A DNA stretch of 64,000 bases, from contig NZ_PYHR01000002.1 of NCBI RefSeq assembly GCF_003121705.1, forward strand, positions 3,596,001 to 3,660,000, given 5' to 3'. Source of the stretch: Serinibacter arcticus. GTDB lineage: Bacteria > Actinomycetota > Actinomycetes > Actinomycetales > Beutenbergiaceae. This document shows positions 1-9,005 of this stretch, one piece after another; position 1 is the first letter of the stretch; every line of letters starts with the position of its first letter. A model generated the notes under the pieces. The model worked only from the letters and a program-made list of their open reading frames with translations. It did not search any database and was not told the origin of the DNA. Both the position numbers and the translations under genes were made by a program.

Positions 1-407
1 GCCGAGTCGTCGGGGGCGTCCTGGGTGCGGCGCAGGACGGCCCGGATCCGCGCCACCAGCTCCTCGAGGCTGAACGGTTTGGTCACGTAGTCGTCGCCGC
101 CGACGGTGAGGCCGGCCACCGTGGAGGCGACGTCGTCGCGCGCCGTGAGGAACAGGACGGGCACGCGGATCCCGCGCTCGCGGAGGCGGCGGGTCACCTC
201 GAAGCCGTCGATGTCGCCGAGCATCACGTCGAGCACGACGAGGTCGGGCTCGACCTGCGTGACGACCTCGAGCGCGTCGTGCCCGTTCGCCGCCGTCGCC
301 ACCTCGAAGCCGGCGAACCGGAGCGAGGCGACCAGGAGGTCGCGGAGGCTGGGCTCGTCGTCGACGACGACGATGCGCGCCTCGGGCGCGGACGTGGGCG
401 TGGCCAT
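1..407 (-). CDS. OmpR/PhoB-family response regulator, receiver domain (3' part cut by window edge)
   Basis: Only the first 135 codons lie in the window; the gene runs off the left edge. The protein starts MATPTSAPEARIVVVDDEPS and is a CheY-like receiver: acidic pair D16/D17, phosphoacceptor D60 in the LVVLDVM strand, T88 in LFLTAR and K110 in the VTKPFS motif. The start of an OmpR-type linker (VARIRAVLRRT) follows, so a winged-helix DNA-binding domain probably lies outside the window. ATG at 405-407 is chosen because it gives the usual short lead before the first beta strand. It would act in the cytoplasm as the output half of a two-component system; the partner kinase is not visible here and may follow off-window. 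Confidence 0.9.
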   Translation of the reverse strand, partial: MATPTSAPEARIVVVDDEPSLRDLLVASLRFAGFEVATAANGHDALEVVTQVEPDLVVLDVMLGDIDGFEVTRRLRERGIRVPVLFLTARDDVASTVAGLTVGGDDYVTKPFSLEELVARIRAVLRRTQDAPDDS

Positions 408-512
408 GGCACCAGTGTGCCCCCGCGGACTGAGAGTTTCCTGGGTGTCGCCTGGACACCGCGTCGGGGCGACGTGATGGTCGTGCTGGGCGGCGGGTCC
501 GTGCGGTGCGAC

Positions 513-1085
513 CTACAGGTAGCGCATCGGGTCGAAGGCGCCGATCGGGATGATCCGGACGCGGGGGAGCGGAGCGTTGAACGCGCCGAGGTCGTCCTCG
601 AGGTCGTGGATCGTCAGGCCGTCCTCGACCAGCTCGGTGAAGCGGGCGTTGGCGAACTCGCGGAACGCGAGCAGCCCGACGCGGTGGTCGCCCTCGAGCA
701 GCTGCTCGACCTGGGGCAGGAAGTCCCCGTCGTGGCTCGCCAGCAGCACGTCGCCGCCGTTGGTGGAGATCGCCTCCAGCATGCGCTGGATACCGATGTC
801 GACGACCTTCTCGCTCGAGCTGCCCGACAGCGGGATCGGGTGGTAGCCGAGGGCGAGGAGCGCCTGGACGAAGCCCATCGGCATCTGGCCCGAGGACGCG
901 TTGAGGAAGAACAGCGCCGTGATCGGCTGGTCCCACAGCGCCTGCGCGTAGTTGGTCACGCGCTCCCAGCGCGGGCGCTCCTCCGGGGCGGGACGGTGGC
1001 CCAGGACGCTCATGCCCAGGGTGGCGTCGATGTTCTCACCGTCCACCAGCAGATAGGTCCGGCGCTGAGTCGTCGTGGGCTCCAT
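513..1085 (-). CDS. NYN-domain (PIN-like) predicted ribonuclease
   Basis: A 190-residue protein with the acidic residues of the NYN/LabA-DUF88 branch of the PIN fold: D15 in LLVDGEN near the N-terminus, D96 in EKVVDIGIQ, and D119/D121 in LASHDGDF. These cluster as a metal-binding site in characterised family members, some of which are RNases. There is no signal peptide or membrane segment, so it should be cytosolic. It stands alone between the response regulator and pspA, separated by about 100 bp and 78 bp. The specific substrate is unknown; nuclease activity is inferred from the family only. Confidence 0.8.
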   Translation of the reverse strand: MEPTTTQRRTYLLVDGENIDATLGMSVLGHRPAPEERPRWERVTNYAQALWDQPITALFFLNASSGQMPMGFVQALLALGYHPIPLSGSSSEKVVDIGIQRMLEAISTNGGDVLLASHDGDFLPQVEQLLEGDHRVGLLAFREFANARFTELVEDGLTIHDLEDDLGAFNAPLPRVRIIPIGAFDPMRYL

Positions 1086-1104
1086 GCGCTCACCCTAACG
1101 ACAC

Positions 1105-1138
1105 CCGGCCCGCCACCTCGCAGGAGGTGCCGGGCCGG
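1105..1138 (-). terminator. Hairpin terminator downstream of pspA
   Basis: A 15-bp stem with one mismatch and a 4-nt loop (gcag) just after the pspA stop codon. As is usual in high-GC actinobacteria there is no strong T-run. Confidence 0.6.
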
Positions 1139-1163
1139 ACGGCTTCGTGGAGCGGGGGTCGGG

Positions 1164-1925
1164 TCAGGAGGAGCTGATCTGGTCCTGCGTGCCGGCCGCC
1201 GGCAGGACGCCGCCCGGGTTGCGCAGCGCCTCGAGCCGGAGCTCGATCTCCGTCTGGTCGCTCGCGGTCTCGAGCTCGGCGAACTGCGACTCGAAGCTCG
1301 AGGCGGCGATCTCCGCGTGACCGGCGGCCTGGGCCTCCTCGCGACGCACGGCGTCCTCCCAGCGGGACAGCTCCGACGTCGGGTCCAGGACGTTGATCGA
1401 GCCGATCGACTCCTGCACCTGACGCTGCGCCTGCGCGGCCTTGGCGCGCGCCACGAGCTCGTCGCGCTTGCTCTGGAGCTGACCGAGCTTGTCCTTCATG
1501 CCGGCCAGGCCGGCCTTGAGCTTCTCGGCGGTGTCGGCCTGCGACGCCACGAGCGGCTCGCTCGAGGAGACCTCGCGCTCGAAGGAGAGCTGCTTGCCCA
1601 GCGCCAGGCGGGCGAGCTGCGTGAAGCGCTCGGCGTCGGCGGCGTTGCCTTCGGCGGCCTTGCGCTGGGCGGTGGCGGCCGCGGCCGAGGCCTTGGCGCC
1701 CCACTCGGTGACGGCGGCGCGGTCGGCCTCGAGGTCGGCCTGGGCCAGGCGCACGTTGCCGATCGTCTGGGCGATCGCGTTCTCCGCCTCGACGATGTTG
1801 TTGGTGTAGTCCCGGATGAGCTGGTTGAGCATCTTCTCCGGGTCCTCGGCGCGGTCCAGGAGCGAGTTGATGTTCGCCTTGGCCAGCTGGCTGATGCGTC
1901 CGAGGATCGTCTGCTTCTCTGCCAT
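1164..1925 (-). CDS. pspA: PspA/IM30 family membrane-stress protein
   Basis: A 253-residue, almost entirely alpha-helical coiled-coil protein of the PspA/IM30/Vipp1 family, which binds stressed membranes and assembles ESCRT-III-like oligomers. The N-terminal helix (ILGRISQLAKANINSLLDRA) and the following PEKMLNQLIRDY segment are the family signature; long heptad-rich helices continue to about residue 215. An upstream in-frame extension exists, but the ATG at 1923-1925 has an AGGAAGG ribosome site at good spacing and gives the conserved family N-terminus. It lies 110 bp downstream of the TPM-domain membrane protein on the same strand, a pairing seen in other actinobacteria, suggesting joint envelope maintenance. 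Confidence 0.92.
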   Translation of the reverse strand: MAEKQTILGRISQLAKANINSLLDRAEDPEKMLNQLIRDYTNNIVEAENAIAQTIGNVRLAQADLEADRAAVTEWGAKASAAAATAQRKAAEGNAADAERFTQLARLALGKQLSFEREVSSSEPLVASQADTAEKLKAGLAGMKDKLGQLQSKRDELVARAKAAQAQRQVQESIGSINVLDPTSELSRWEDAVRREEAQAAGHAEIAASSFESQFAELETASDQTEIELRLEALRNPGGVLPAAGTQDQISSS

Positions 1926-2035
1926 GCGTGTTTCCTTCCTGTGGACCGCCCGACGGGCGGTTGCCTGACGGGCGGCGGCTGGTGCCGACGCCCACGTGAT
2001 CGGGCCCGACGGGTGTCCGGCGGGAGGGGCGACGG

Positions 2036-4132
2036 CTAGAAGCGGCCTCCGCGCGAGCGGCCGCGGGAGCCGCCCGAGGAGGACCGGCGGCTGCTGCCGC
2101 CGCTGGAGCGCCGGCTGCTGCTGCCCGACGAGCGCCGGCTGCTGCTGGAGCGGCCACCGCCGTAGGACGAGCCGCCACCGCCCCAGGACGAGCCGCCGCC
2201 CCACGAGCTGCCCCAGGTCGAGCGGCGCTGCCCCGAGCCGCCGAGCATGCCGCCGAGGATGAGGGAGCCGAGGTCGATCCCGCCGCCCCGGTTGCCGGAG
2301 CCCCCGTAGCCGTAGCCGCCGCCCTGCTGCTGCTCCCAGCGGGCGACGTCCTGCTGCGCGAGCTGGCTCGCCGAGGCGGTGAGCTGCTCGGCCTGCTGCA
2401 GCGTGGCGACCGCGCGCTGCGGGTCGCTAGCCCCCTGCTCGTGGGCGACGCCGAGCAGGCGGATCGCCTCGGCCAGCCGCGTGCGGGCCTCCGGACCGAC
2501 GGCACCGCGGCGGGCGTCGATGTACTCGTTGGTGGCCCGGATGCCGCTCTCCAGGCGCGCGGACCGCTCGCCGATCTGGGCGGAGGCTCGCTGCGCGACC
2601 TCGGCCGCCTCCCGTCGCGGGGCGAGCGCCGTGTCCAGGGCCGTCTCGGCGTCCGCCAGCGCGGCGAGCGCCCCGAGGGGGTCGCCGCCCGGCTCGGTCG
2701 CGGCGGACGCGGCCGTCAGCGCCGAGCGGGCCGCCGTGACGGGGCCGACCAGGGCCGGGTCGCCGGGGGCGAGGCGGTCGGCGTCGGCCAGGTCGGACTG
2801 CACCGAGGCGCTCGCGGCCTGGATCCTCCCCGCCGCGTCGGCGAGGTCCTGCTGGGCGCGCTCCACGCCGTCGAGCAGCGTGGTGGCCTGGGCGAGCGCG
2901 TTCTGCGCGACGCGTGCCTGGGCGACGGCGGAACCGGCGTCGCCCGCGGCGAGCTGCTCCTGACCGGTGACGACCGTGCCGTAGGCGCCCTCGAGGAGCT
3001 GCGAGGCGTGGTCGGGGTTCGAGCCGATGGACGCGAGCGCCGTCGCCGGGTACTGCACGGCCAGGTTGGCCAGGGTGGCGCGAGCCGGCTCGATGCGACC
3101 GCGCAGCTCCTCGATCCGCCGGGCGAGGGTCGCCAGCGTCGTGGGCACGTCGCTCTGCTCCTGCCGCAGCTTCTCGAACGCCTGCGACTGCTGCTGCAGG
3201 TCGGCCGAGACGCCCTGGCAGACCTGGAGGATCTGCGTGGCGATGCCACGGCGCGCGGGCTCGTCCGTCGCGGCCACGCCGTCGAGCTGCTGACGCAGCG
3301 CGAACGCCTGGCCGACCTGGGCCTTGGCGCGGGCGAGCGCGGCGGCGAAGTCGCGCGTGGCGTCGGTACCGAACTGGGCTTCGGCGAACCCGAGCTCCTG
3401 CTCGAACTCGCGCAGGTCGTCGTCGATCGCCACGAGCGCGGGACCGGCCTGCTGGACGAGCTGCTCGGTCGGGACGCCGCCCCGGTCGCCCTGGCCCGCA
3501 CCGCCGCCGGCCGTCCGGCGCTTGCGCGTGGAGTAGATGCCGTACCCGACCGCCCCGACGGCCGCCACGGCGACGCCCCCGACGACGAGCCCGGTCGCCC
3601 CGCCGCCCGAGCCCGACCCGCCCTGGAGGGCCTCCGCCGTCGCGACGACGGCGTCGCTCCACGGGGCACCGTCGTTCGCGGCGCCCCGGAGCGCGTCCTC
3701 GGCGGCGTCGTAGGCGCGGTCGTAGGTGCCGTCGGAGACCGAGTCGGTGGCGGACAGCGCGAAGGCGCGGTCGTCCACCGCGACGGCGAGGAGGAGGTCG
3801 TTGTCGCCCAGCGAGGAGATGTCGGCGGCCTCGTTCGCCCAGTCCACCGAGTTCACGCCGTCGAAGGAGTCGACGTAGACGGCCCAGAGCCGGAGGTCGC
3901 CCGAGGCGGCCAGCGCGTCGACGGCGGCCTGGGCGTCCGCGCCGTCGCCGAGAACACCGGCGGTGGACTCGTCGACGATCGGCTGCGCGAGCCGGAACGG
4001 CTCGGCGGCCTCGGCGCGGGGCGCGAGCGGGCCCAGCGCCAGGGCCAGCGCGGCGAGCGCCAGCCCGAGCACCGCGATCACCCGCGCGAGCAGCGGCGAG
4101 GGGAGGGACGTCGTCGTACCGCGAGCACTCAT
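2036..4132 (-). CDS. Secreted, membrane-anchored TPM-domain protein with long coiled coil
   Basis: 698 residues. Residues 1-43 are a signal peptide (long Ala/Leu core ending near RAEAAEP). About 48-170 match a TPM (TLP18.3/Psb32/MOLO-1) domain, with the acidic GDNDLLLAVAVDDR region. A Gly/Ser linker and one membrane helix (181-200, followed by TRKRR) come next. About 220-600 form Ala/Gln/Glu-rich coiled coil, and roughly the last 70 residues are Gly/Ser/Tyr/Arg-rich low complexity. TPM proteins of this layout are common in actinobacteria, but their biochemical role is unsettled (phosphatase or assembly factor). The downstream neighbour is pspA, so an envelope role is inferred. The ATG at 4130-4132 was chosen because it directly precedes the signal peptide. 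Confidence 0.85.
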   Translation of the reverse strand: MSARGTTTSLPSPLLARVIAVLGLALAALALALGPLAPRAEAAEPFRLAQPIVDESTAGVLGDGADAQAAVDALAASGDLRLWAVYVDSFDGVNSVDWANEAADISSLGDNDLLLAVAVDDRAFALSATDSVSDGTYDRAYDAAEDALRGAANDGAPWSDAVVATAEALQGGSGSGGGATGLVVGGVAVAAVGAVGYGIYSTRKRRTAGGGAGQGDRGGVPTEQLVQQAGPALVAIDDDLREFEQELGFAEAQFGTDATRDFAAALARAKAQVGQAFALRQQLDGVAATDEPARRGIATQILQVCQGVSADLQQQSQAFEKLRQEQSDVPTTLATLARRIEELRGRIEPARATLANLAVQYPATALASIGSNPDHASQLLEGAYGTVVTGQEQLAAGDAGSAVAQARVAQNALAQATTLLDGVERAQQDLADAAGRIQAASASVQSDLADADRLAPGDPALVGPVTAARSALTAASAATEPGGDPLGALAALADAETALDTALAPRREAAEVAQRASAQIGERSARLESGIRATNEYIDARRGAVGPEARTRLAEAIRLLGVAHEQGASDPQRAVATLQQAEQLTASASQLAQQDVARWEQQQGGGYGYGGSGNRGGGIDLGSLILGGMLGGSGQRRSTWGSSWGGGSSWGGGGSSYGGGRSSSSRRSSGSSSRRSSGGSSRRSSSGGSRGRSRGGRF

Positions 4133-4309
4133 GCCCCCGATCCTCGCCTGCGGGCGGACCGGGCGCAACGACCGACCTGGTCCCGGGCCGCCGGTGCCGG
4201 GGCGCGGGTGGAGACGCGGATCACGCCTCGAGGGGAATGCCGGGACCGATGAGTTCGTTGGACCGCACGCGTCAACACCGTGATGCATCCGGCGAACGAC
4301 AGGCACCGC

Positions 4310-5860
4310 ATGACCTCCACCACCAGCTCCGACCGCGCCCTCACGGCGGCGTCCGGCGCGACTCCCGAGTCGACCGAGGCCGTGGCCGACGTCGTCGCGG
4401 TCGAGGTCGCCCACGACGCCCAGCCCGCTCCCGAGCGGCTCACGCCCGCCAATCTGCGGCTGCTGGTCCTGCTGCTGGTGTCGGCGTTCGTCGTCATCCT
4501 CAACGAGACGACCATGGGCGTGGCGCTGCCTCCGATCATGGACGACTTCGGCATCACGGCCGCGACCGGCCAGTGGCTGACGACGGCGTTCCTGCTGACC
4601 ATGGCCGTGGTCATCCCGACGACGGGCTGGCTGCTCGGACGCCTCGGCACCCGCCGGGCCTACCTCGTGGCGATGTCGGCGTTCAGCGTCGGCACGGCGC
4701 TCGCGGCGTTCGCCCCCTCCTTCGAGATCCTGCTCGGGGCCCGCGTGGTCCAGGCGTCCGGCACCGCGATCATGATGCCGCTGCTCATGACGACCGTGAT
4801 GCGGATCGTCCCGCCGTCCCAGCGCGGCCGCGTGATGGGTAACGTCGCGCTCGTCATCGCCGCCGCCCCGGCGCTCGGCCCGAGCGCGTCAGGCCTCGTG
4901 CTGCGCGGTCTGACGTGGCACTGGATCTTCGCGATCGTGCTGCCCATCGCGGTCGTCGCGCTCGTGTGCGGCTGGCGCTGGGTGCGTGACGCCAGCACGC
5001 CGAGCCCGATCCCGCTCGACCTGATCTCCGTGCCGCTGGCGGTGCTCGCGTTCGGCGGCCTCGTCTACGGCCTCTCCGGCCTGGGCGAGGCGGCGCAGTC
5101 GGACCCGGTCGTCCCGGTGTGGGTCCCGCTCGTCGGGGGTGTCGCGGCGCTGGCGCTGTTCGTGCGGCGCCAGCTGGTGCTGGCGCGCGACAACCGCGCC
5201 CTGCTCGATGTGCGGGTGATGACGGTACGGAGCTTCGCGACCGCCGTCGTGCTCATGTGCCTCGCGATGTTCTCGATGTTCGGCGTGATGATGCTGCTGC
5301 CGCTCTACGTGCAGCGCGTGCTCGGTCTCGACCCGCTCGCCACCGGCCTGCTGATGCTGCCCGGCGCGCTCGCGATGGGTCTGCTCGGCCCCGTCGTCGG
5401 CCGGGTCTACGACCGCATCGGCCCGCGGCCGCTCGTGGTCCCTGGCCTGGTCGCGAGCTCCGCGGCGCTCGCGCTGCTGGCGGCCGGCCCCAGCGAGGCG
5501 TGGCTCGTCCTGGGCGCGCACATCCTCATGAGCCTCGGCATGGCGCTGGTGTTCACGCCGATGTTCACGCTCGCGCTCGGCTCGCTCACCGGCCACCTGG
5601 TCCCGCACGGCTCGGCCGCCATCGGCACGATGCAGCAGCTCGCCGGCGCGGCCGGGACCGCGGCGTTCGTCGCGATCATGACGATCCGCGAGGAGTCGGC
5701 CTTGGCGGTCGGCACCGACGAGGTCGCCGCGCTGTCGGGCGGCGTGCACACGGCGTTCTGGGTCGGGGCTGCCGTGATGGCGCTCGCGGCCGTGGTCGCC
5801 ACGACGCTGCGCCGTCCGGCCGATCTCGGTTCGGGCGGTCCGGTCGCCGTCGGCCACTGA
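4310..5860 (+). CDS. DHA2-type (14-TM) MFS multidrug exporter
   Basis: About 516 residues. A short acidic N-terminus precedes around 14 hydrophobic segments. Motif A is visible as GWLLGRLGTRRAY, with further MFS features such as the conserved QASGTAIMMPLL in TM5 and the loop GRVYDRIGPRP. This pattern fits the EmrB/QacA (DHA2) branch, which exports drugs or metabolites by proton antiport. In-frame GTG (4280) and ATG (4283) codons lie upstream; the ATG at 4310 (MTSTTSSDR) is preferred but not proved. The gene is transcribed away from the TPM gene, with a strong hairpin after its stop. No dedicated regulator is adjacent. Confidence 0.88.
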   Translation: MTSTTSSDRALTAASGATPESTEAVADVVAVEVAHDAQPAPERLTPANLRLLVLLLVSAFVVILNETTMGVALPPIMDDFGITAATGQWLTTAFLLTMAVVIPTTGWLLGRLGTRRAYLVAMSAFSVGTALAAFAPSFEILLGARVVQASGTAIMMPLLMTTVMRIVPPSQRGRVMGNVALVIAAAPALGPSASGLVLRGLTWHWIFAIVLPIAVVALVCGWRWVRDASTPSPIPLDLISVPLAVLAFGGLVYGLSGLGEAAQSDPVVPVWVPLVGGVAALALFVRRQLVLARDNRALLDVRVMTVRSFATAVVLMCLAMFSMFGVMMLLPLYVQRVLGLDPLATGLLMLPGALAMGLLGPVVGRVYDRIGPRPLVVPGLVASSAALALLAAGPSEAWLVLGAHILMSLGMALVFTPMFTLALGSLTGHLVPHGSAAIGTMQQLAGAAGTAAFVAIMTIREESALAVGTDEVAALSGGVHTAFWVGAAVMALAAVVATTLRRPADLGSGGPVAVGH

Positions 5861-5873
5861 CCGACCCTGGTCC

Positions 5874-5917
5874 ACGACGACGGGCTCCGCACCTCCGGGT
5901 GCGGGGCCCGTCGTCGT
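5874..5917 (+). terminator. Strong hairpin terminator after the DHA2 exporter
   Basis: The stem acgacgacgggctccgcac pairs with gtgcggggcccgtcgtcgt across a 6-nt loop, with one bulged base in the middle. It begins 14 nt after the exporter stop codon. Confidence 0.75.
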
Positions 5918-5949
5918 TCCGGGTCCTCCCGACCCCGATCCCCAGACCG

Positions 5950-6000
5950 CTGCTGCGCTGGTTGCGGTTGACGGTCGGCCAACCGCAACCAGCGCAGCAG
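5950..6000. repeat. Palindromic element 1 flanking the DUF559 gene
   Basis: A 51-bp palindrome: 21-bp arms (ctgctgcgctggttgcggttg and its exact complement) around a 9-nt loop acggtcggc. The perfect pairing continues outward to 25 bp (5946-6004). It lies between the exporter terminator and the DUF559 start. A second copy with the same arm length, loop length and core sits at 7180-7230 and differs at paired positions by compensatory changes. Confidence 0.9.
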
Positions 6001-6127
6001 CGGTTCGGGGGACGACGGCGGGGGTGCGCCTGGCCGTGAGCTGTCCCCAGGTCGTCCCTACGTCCGTGCGTCCACATCGGGTCCGGTCTCGGGCCCGCGG
6101 CCCCGGCGGTGCTGCTCCGATGGCGCC

Positions 6128-7141
6128 ATGGACGACGATCCGCTGGCAGCGCTGACCGAACCGGGGATGGTGGCCCGAGGCCGTCGAGGGTCCCCACCTC
6201 CCGCACTCATCGAGCTCGCAACGCGGCAGCGGGGCCTCGCCACCCGCCGGCAGTGCGAGGAGAACGGCATGTCCGCGTTCCAGATCACGAGGCTCGTCCG
6301 TCGCGGCCTGTGGCCCGCGGTGGCTCGCGGCGTCGTCCTCGTCGTGCCAGGTCTCGTGAATCACAGCGACTGGCCGGAGCGGGCGAGGCAGCGCGCGCAG
6401 GTCGCGGCGCTCGCAGCCGGCGATCGAGGGATGCTCGTCGGACTCGCCGCGCTCTCGTGGCTCGGGGTGCAGGGGGCCCCGCTTCGCTACGTGCCGGAGT
6501 TCACCCGGCTCGAGGGCGGCACGCTGCGGGTCCAGCCCGGTGTGCGACAGCGTCGACTGACCCGTCGGGAGGACATCGCGGGCCACCCGAAGGTGGTCGG
6601 GTTCGACGGTGTGCTCACGTCCGGTCCGCTGTGGGCGCTCCAGCAGGGACTGTCCGGACTATCACGCGACCAGGCCGTCTCGCTGGTGGACAGCGCTCTG
6701 AACACGGGCCGGCTCCGAGCCTCGGACCTGCCGACGCTCCTCCATCTCCTGACGGCGATGCCGGGCGTGTGCGCGCTCCGGGAGTGGCTGCCCCTCGTCG
6801 ACGGCAGGTCGGAGTCGCCGGCGGAGACCCGTGCCCGTCTGGTGTGCCACGACAGCGGTGTTCCGCCGGACGATCTCCAGCGCACGGTCCTCGACCAGTG
6901 GGGGGAGTTCGTCGCGCGGTGCGACCTCGTGTGGGAGCTCGGCGACGGTCGTCTGCTGATCATCGAGATGGACGGAGCACACCATCGTCAGACGGGTCAG
7001 ATCACGCGGGACAACGCGCGTGACAGCGCCCTGATCGGGCTCGGCCACGTCGTGCACCACGTGAGCTGGAGCGACCTGTTCGACGGTCGGCTCGTGGCGA
7101 TCGTCCGTCGCGAGCTCCACCGCGCCGGCCGACTCTCTTGA
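6128..7141 (+). CDS. Solitary AbiEi-like / DUF559 (Vsr-like PD-(D/E)XK) predicted nuclease
   Basis: 337 residues. About 25-80 form a winged-helix AbiEi-type N-terminal domain (ELATRQRGLATRRQ, followed by ITRLVRRGLWPAVARGV). The middle, 90-215, resembles the AbiEi core, and 225-335 is a DUF559/Vsr-like endonuclease fold. Candidate catalytic residues are E233 (in ESPAETR), D266 (in VARCDLVW) and E280/D282 (in IIEMDGAHH), an apparently intact PD-(D/E)XK set. Family members are often labelled type IV antitoxins, but no AbiEii toxin gene is adjacent, so a toxin-antitoxin role is not supported here. The gene stands alone and is bracketed by two related palindromes. DNA cleavage is inferred from the fold. 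Confidence 0.8.
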   Translation: MDDDPLAALTEPGMVARGRRGSPPPALIELATRQRGLATRRQCEENGMSAFQITRLVRRGLWPAVARGVVLVVPGLVNHSDWPERARQRAQVAALAAGDRGMLVGLAALSWLGVQGAPLRYVPEFTRLEGGTLRVQPGVRQRRLTRREDIAGHPKVVGFDGVLTSGPLWALQQGLSGLSRDQAVSLVDSALNTGRLRASDLPTLLHLLTAMPGVCALREWLPLVDGRSESPAETRARLVCHDSGVPPDDLQRTVLDQWGEFVARCDLVWELGDGRLLIIEMDGAHHRQTGQITRDNARDSALIGLGHVVHHVSWSDLFDGRLVAIVRRELHRAGRLS

Positions 7142-7179
7142 CCGGCAGAGGTCCGCCGAACCCGTCCGTCACCACACCG

Positions 7180-7230
7180 GTGCTGCGGTGGTTGCGGATG
7201 ACGTATCGGCAACCGCAACCACCGCAGCAC
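7180..7230. repeat. Palindromic element 2 flanking the DUF559 gene
   Basis: A 51-bp palindrome homologous to the one at 5950-6000. The outer arms are 18 bp perfect (gtgctgcggtggttgcgg), then one mismatch and two more pairs, with a 9-nt central segment acgtatcgg. It sits between the 3' ends of the DUF559 gene and the convergent XPB gene, where it could also terminate transcription from both sides. Confidence 0.88.
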
Positions 7231-7257
7231 TCGTGCGGGACGGGCCGGCCGTACCGG

Positions 7258-8907
7258 TCAGTCGACCGTCGCGTCCAGGTCCTCCGCGTCCACGATCCGG
7301 TAGGCGTAGCCCTGCTCCGCCAGGAAGCGCTGGCGGTGGGCGGCGAAGTCGGCGTCGACCGTGTCCCGCACGACCACCGCGTAGAAGTGCGCCGACCGCC
7401 CGTCGCCCTTCGGGCGCAGCAGCCGACCGAGGCGCTGGGCCTCCTCCTGCCGCGACCCGAACGCCCCGGACACCTGGATCGCCACCGCCGCCTCCGGCAG
7501 GTCGACCGAGAAGTTCGCGACCTTCGAGACCACGAGCACCCGGATCTCGCCCGACCGGAAACCGTCGTAGAGCTTCTGCCGCTGCGTCACCGTCGTCGCC
7601 CCGGTGATGACGGGCGCCCCGAGGGACTCGGCGAGCTCGTCGAGCTGGTCCAGGTACTGCCCGATGACCAGCGTCTGCTCGTCGGGGTGCCTGGCGAGCA
7701 GCTGCCGCACCACCGCGATCTTCCCCGGCGCGGTGGCGGCGAGCCGGTAGCGGTCCTCGGGCTCCGCCGTCGCGTACGTCATCCGCATCGTCTCCGGGAG
7801 CGAGAGCCGCACCTCGACGCAGTCGGCCGGCGCGATGTAGCCCTGCGCCTCGATGTCCTTCCACGGGGCGTCGTAGCGCTTCGGCCCGATGAGGGAGAAG
7901 ACCTCGTCCTCCCGGCCGTCCTCGCGCACGAGTGTCGCGGTCAGCCCGAGCCGCCGCCGCGCCTGCAGGTCCGCCGTCATCCGGAAGATGGGCGCGGGCA
8001 GCAGGTGCACCTCGTCGTAGAGCACGAGGCCCCAGTCGCGCGCGTCGAGAAGCTCCAGGTGCGGGTAGGCGCCCTTCCGCTTCATCGTCAGCACCTGGTA
8101 CGTGGCGATCGTGACCGGGCGGATCTCCTTGCGGGCGCCGGAGTACTCACCGATCTCGTCCTCGGTCAGCGTCGTGCGCCGCACCAGCTCGTCGCGCCAC
8201 TGCCGCGCGCTGACGGTGTTCGTGACGAGGATGAGCGTGGTCGCCTTGGCGGCGGCCATCGCGCCGGCCCCCACGATCGTCTTCCCGGCCCCGCAGGGCA
8301 GCACGACGACGCCCGACCCGCCGTGCCAGAACGTCTCCACGGCCTCGGCCTGGTAGGGCCGCATGGCCCAGCCGTCCTCGTCCAGCGCGATGTCGTGCGC
8401 CTCGCCGTCGACGTACCCGGCGAGGTCGTCCGCCGGCCAGCCGAGCTTGAGCAGCACCTGCTTGAGGTGGCCGCGCTGGGACGGGTGCACGACGACGGAG
8501 GTGTCGTCGAGCCGCGTGCCCACCAGGCCCTGGGTGCGCTTGGAGCGGAGCACCTCCTCCAGCACCGCGCGGTCGAGCGCGTGCAGCACGAGCCCGTGCG
8601 CGGGGTCGGAGAGGATCTGCAGCCGCCCGTAGCGCGACATGGTCTCGGCGACGTCGACCAGCAGGCTGTGCGGCACCGGGTAGCGCGAGTAGCGCACGAG
8701 GGTGTCGACGACCTGCTCGGCGTCGTGCCCGGCGGCGCGGGCGTTCCAGAGGCCGAGCGGGGTCAACCGGTAGGTGTGGACGTGCTCCGGGGCGCGCTCG
8801 AGCTCGGCGAACGGGGCGATCGCGCGGCGGCACGCGCCGGAGTCGGGGTGGTCGACCTCGAGCAGCAGGCTCTTGTCGGACTGGACGATCAGGGGGCCAT
8901 CAGGCAT
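7258..8907 (-). CDS. XPB/Rad25-type DNA repair helicase (SF2)
   Basis: 549 residues, close to mycobacterial and other bacterial XPB helicases. An N-terminal damage-recognition-like domain occupies 1-180. Helicase domain 1 has Walker A PCGAGKT (204-210), DEVH box (298-301) and GLTATL (321-326), followed by the XPB-specific RED motif (328-330). Helicase domain 2 has the motif VI region QRLGRLLRPKGDGR. XPB is a 3'-5' DNA-dependent ATPase that remodels DNA in repair. It lies 98 bp downstream of the helicase-associated protein on the same strand, the arrangement known from Mycobacterium, so the two probably work together. Full length, no visible damage to the motifs. Confidence 0.95.
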   Translation of the reverse strand: MPDGPLIVQSDKSLLLEVDHPDSGACRRAIAPFAELERAPEHVHTYRLTPLGLWNARAAGHDAEQVVDTLVRYSRYPVPHSLLVDVAETMSRYGRLQILSDPAHGLVLHALDRAVLEEVLRSKRTQGLVGTRLDDTSVVVHPSQRGHLKQVLLKLGWPADDLAGYVDGEAHDIALDEDGWAMRPYQAEAVETFWHGGSGVVVLPCGAGKTIVGAGAMAAAKATTLILVTNTVSARQWRDELVRRTTLTEDEIGEYSGARKEIRPVTIATYQVLTMKRKGAYPHLELLDARDWGLVLYDEVHLLPAPIFRMTADLQARRRLGLTATLVREDGREDEVFSLIGPKRYDAPWKDIEAQGYIAPADCVEVRLSLPETMRMTYATAEPEDRYRLAATAPGKIAVVRQLLARHPDEQTLVIGQYLDQLDELAESLGAPVITGATTVTQRQKLYDGFRSGEIRVLVVSKVANFSVDLPEAAVAIQVSGAFGSRQEEAQRLGRLLRPKGDGRSAHFYAVVVRDTVDADFAAHRQRFLAEQGYAYRIVDAEDLDATVD

Positions 8908-9005
8908 CCGACCATTCTCTCAGCCGGGGCGCCGCGGTGGGCGGTCGGTCGCTGCGCTCCTGACGAACACGCACCCGGCCGACCCCGCAGACGCAACACG
9001 CCGGC

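Noticed and set aside
6128-7141. Type IV toxin-antitoxin (AbiE) system.
   Set aside because: Only the AbiEi-like domain is present; there is no AbiEii nucleotidyltransferase toxin on either side, and the C-terminal domain is nuclease-like.
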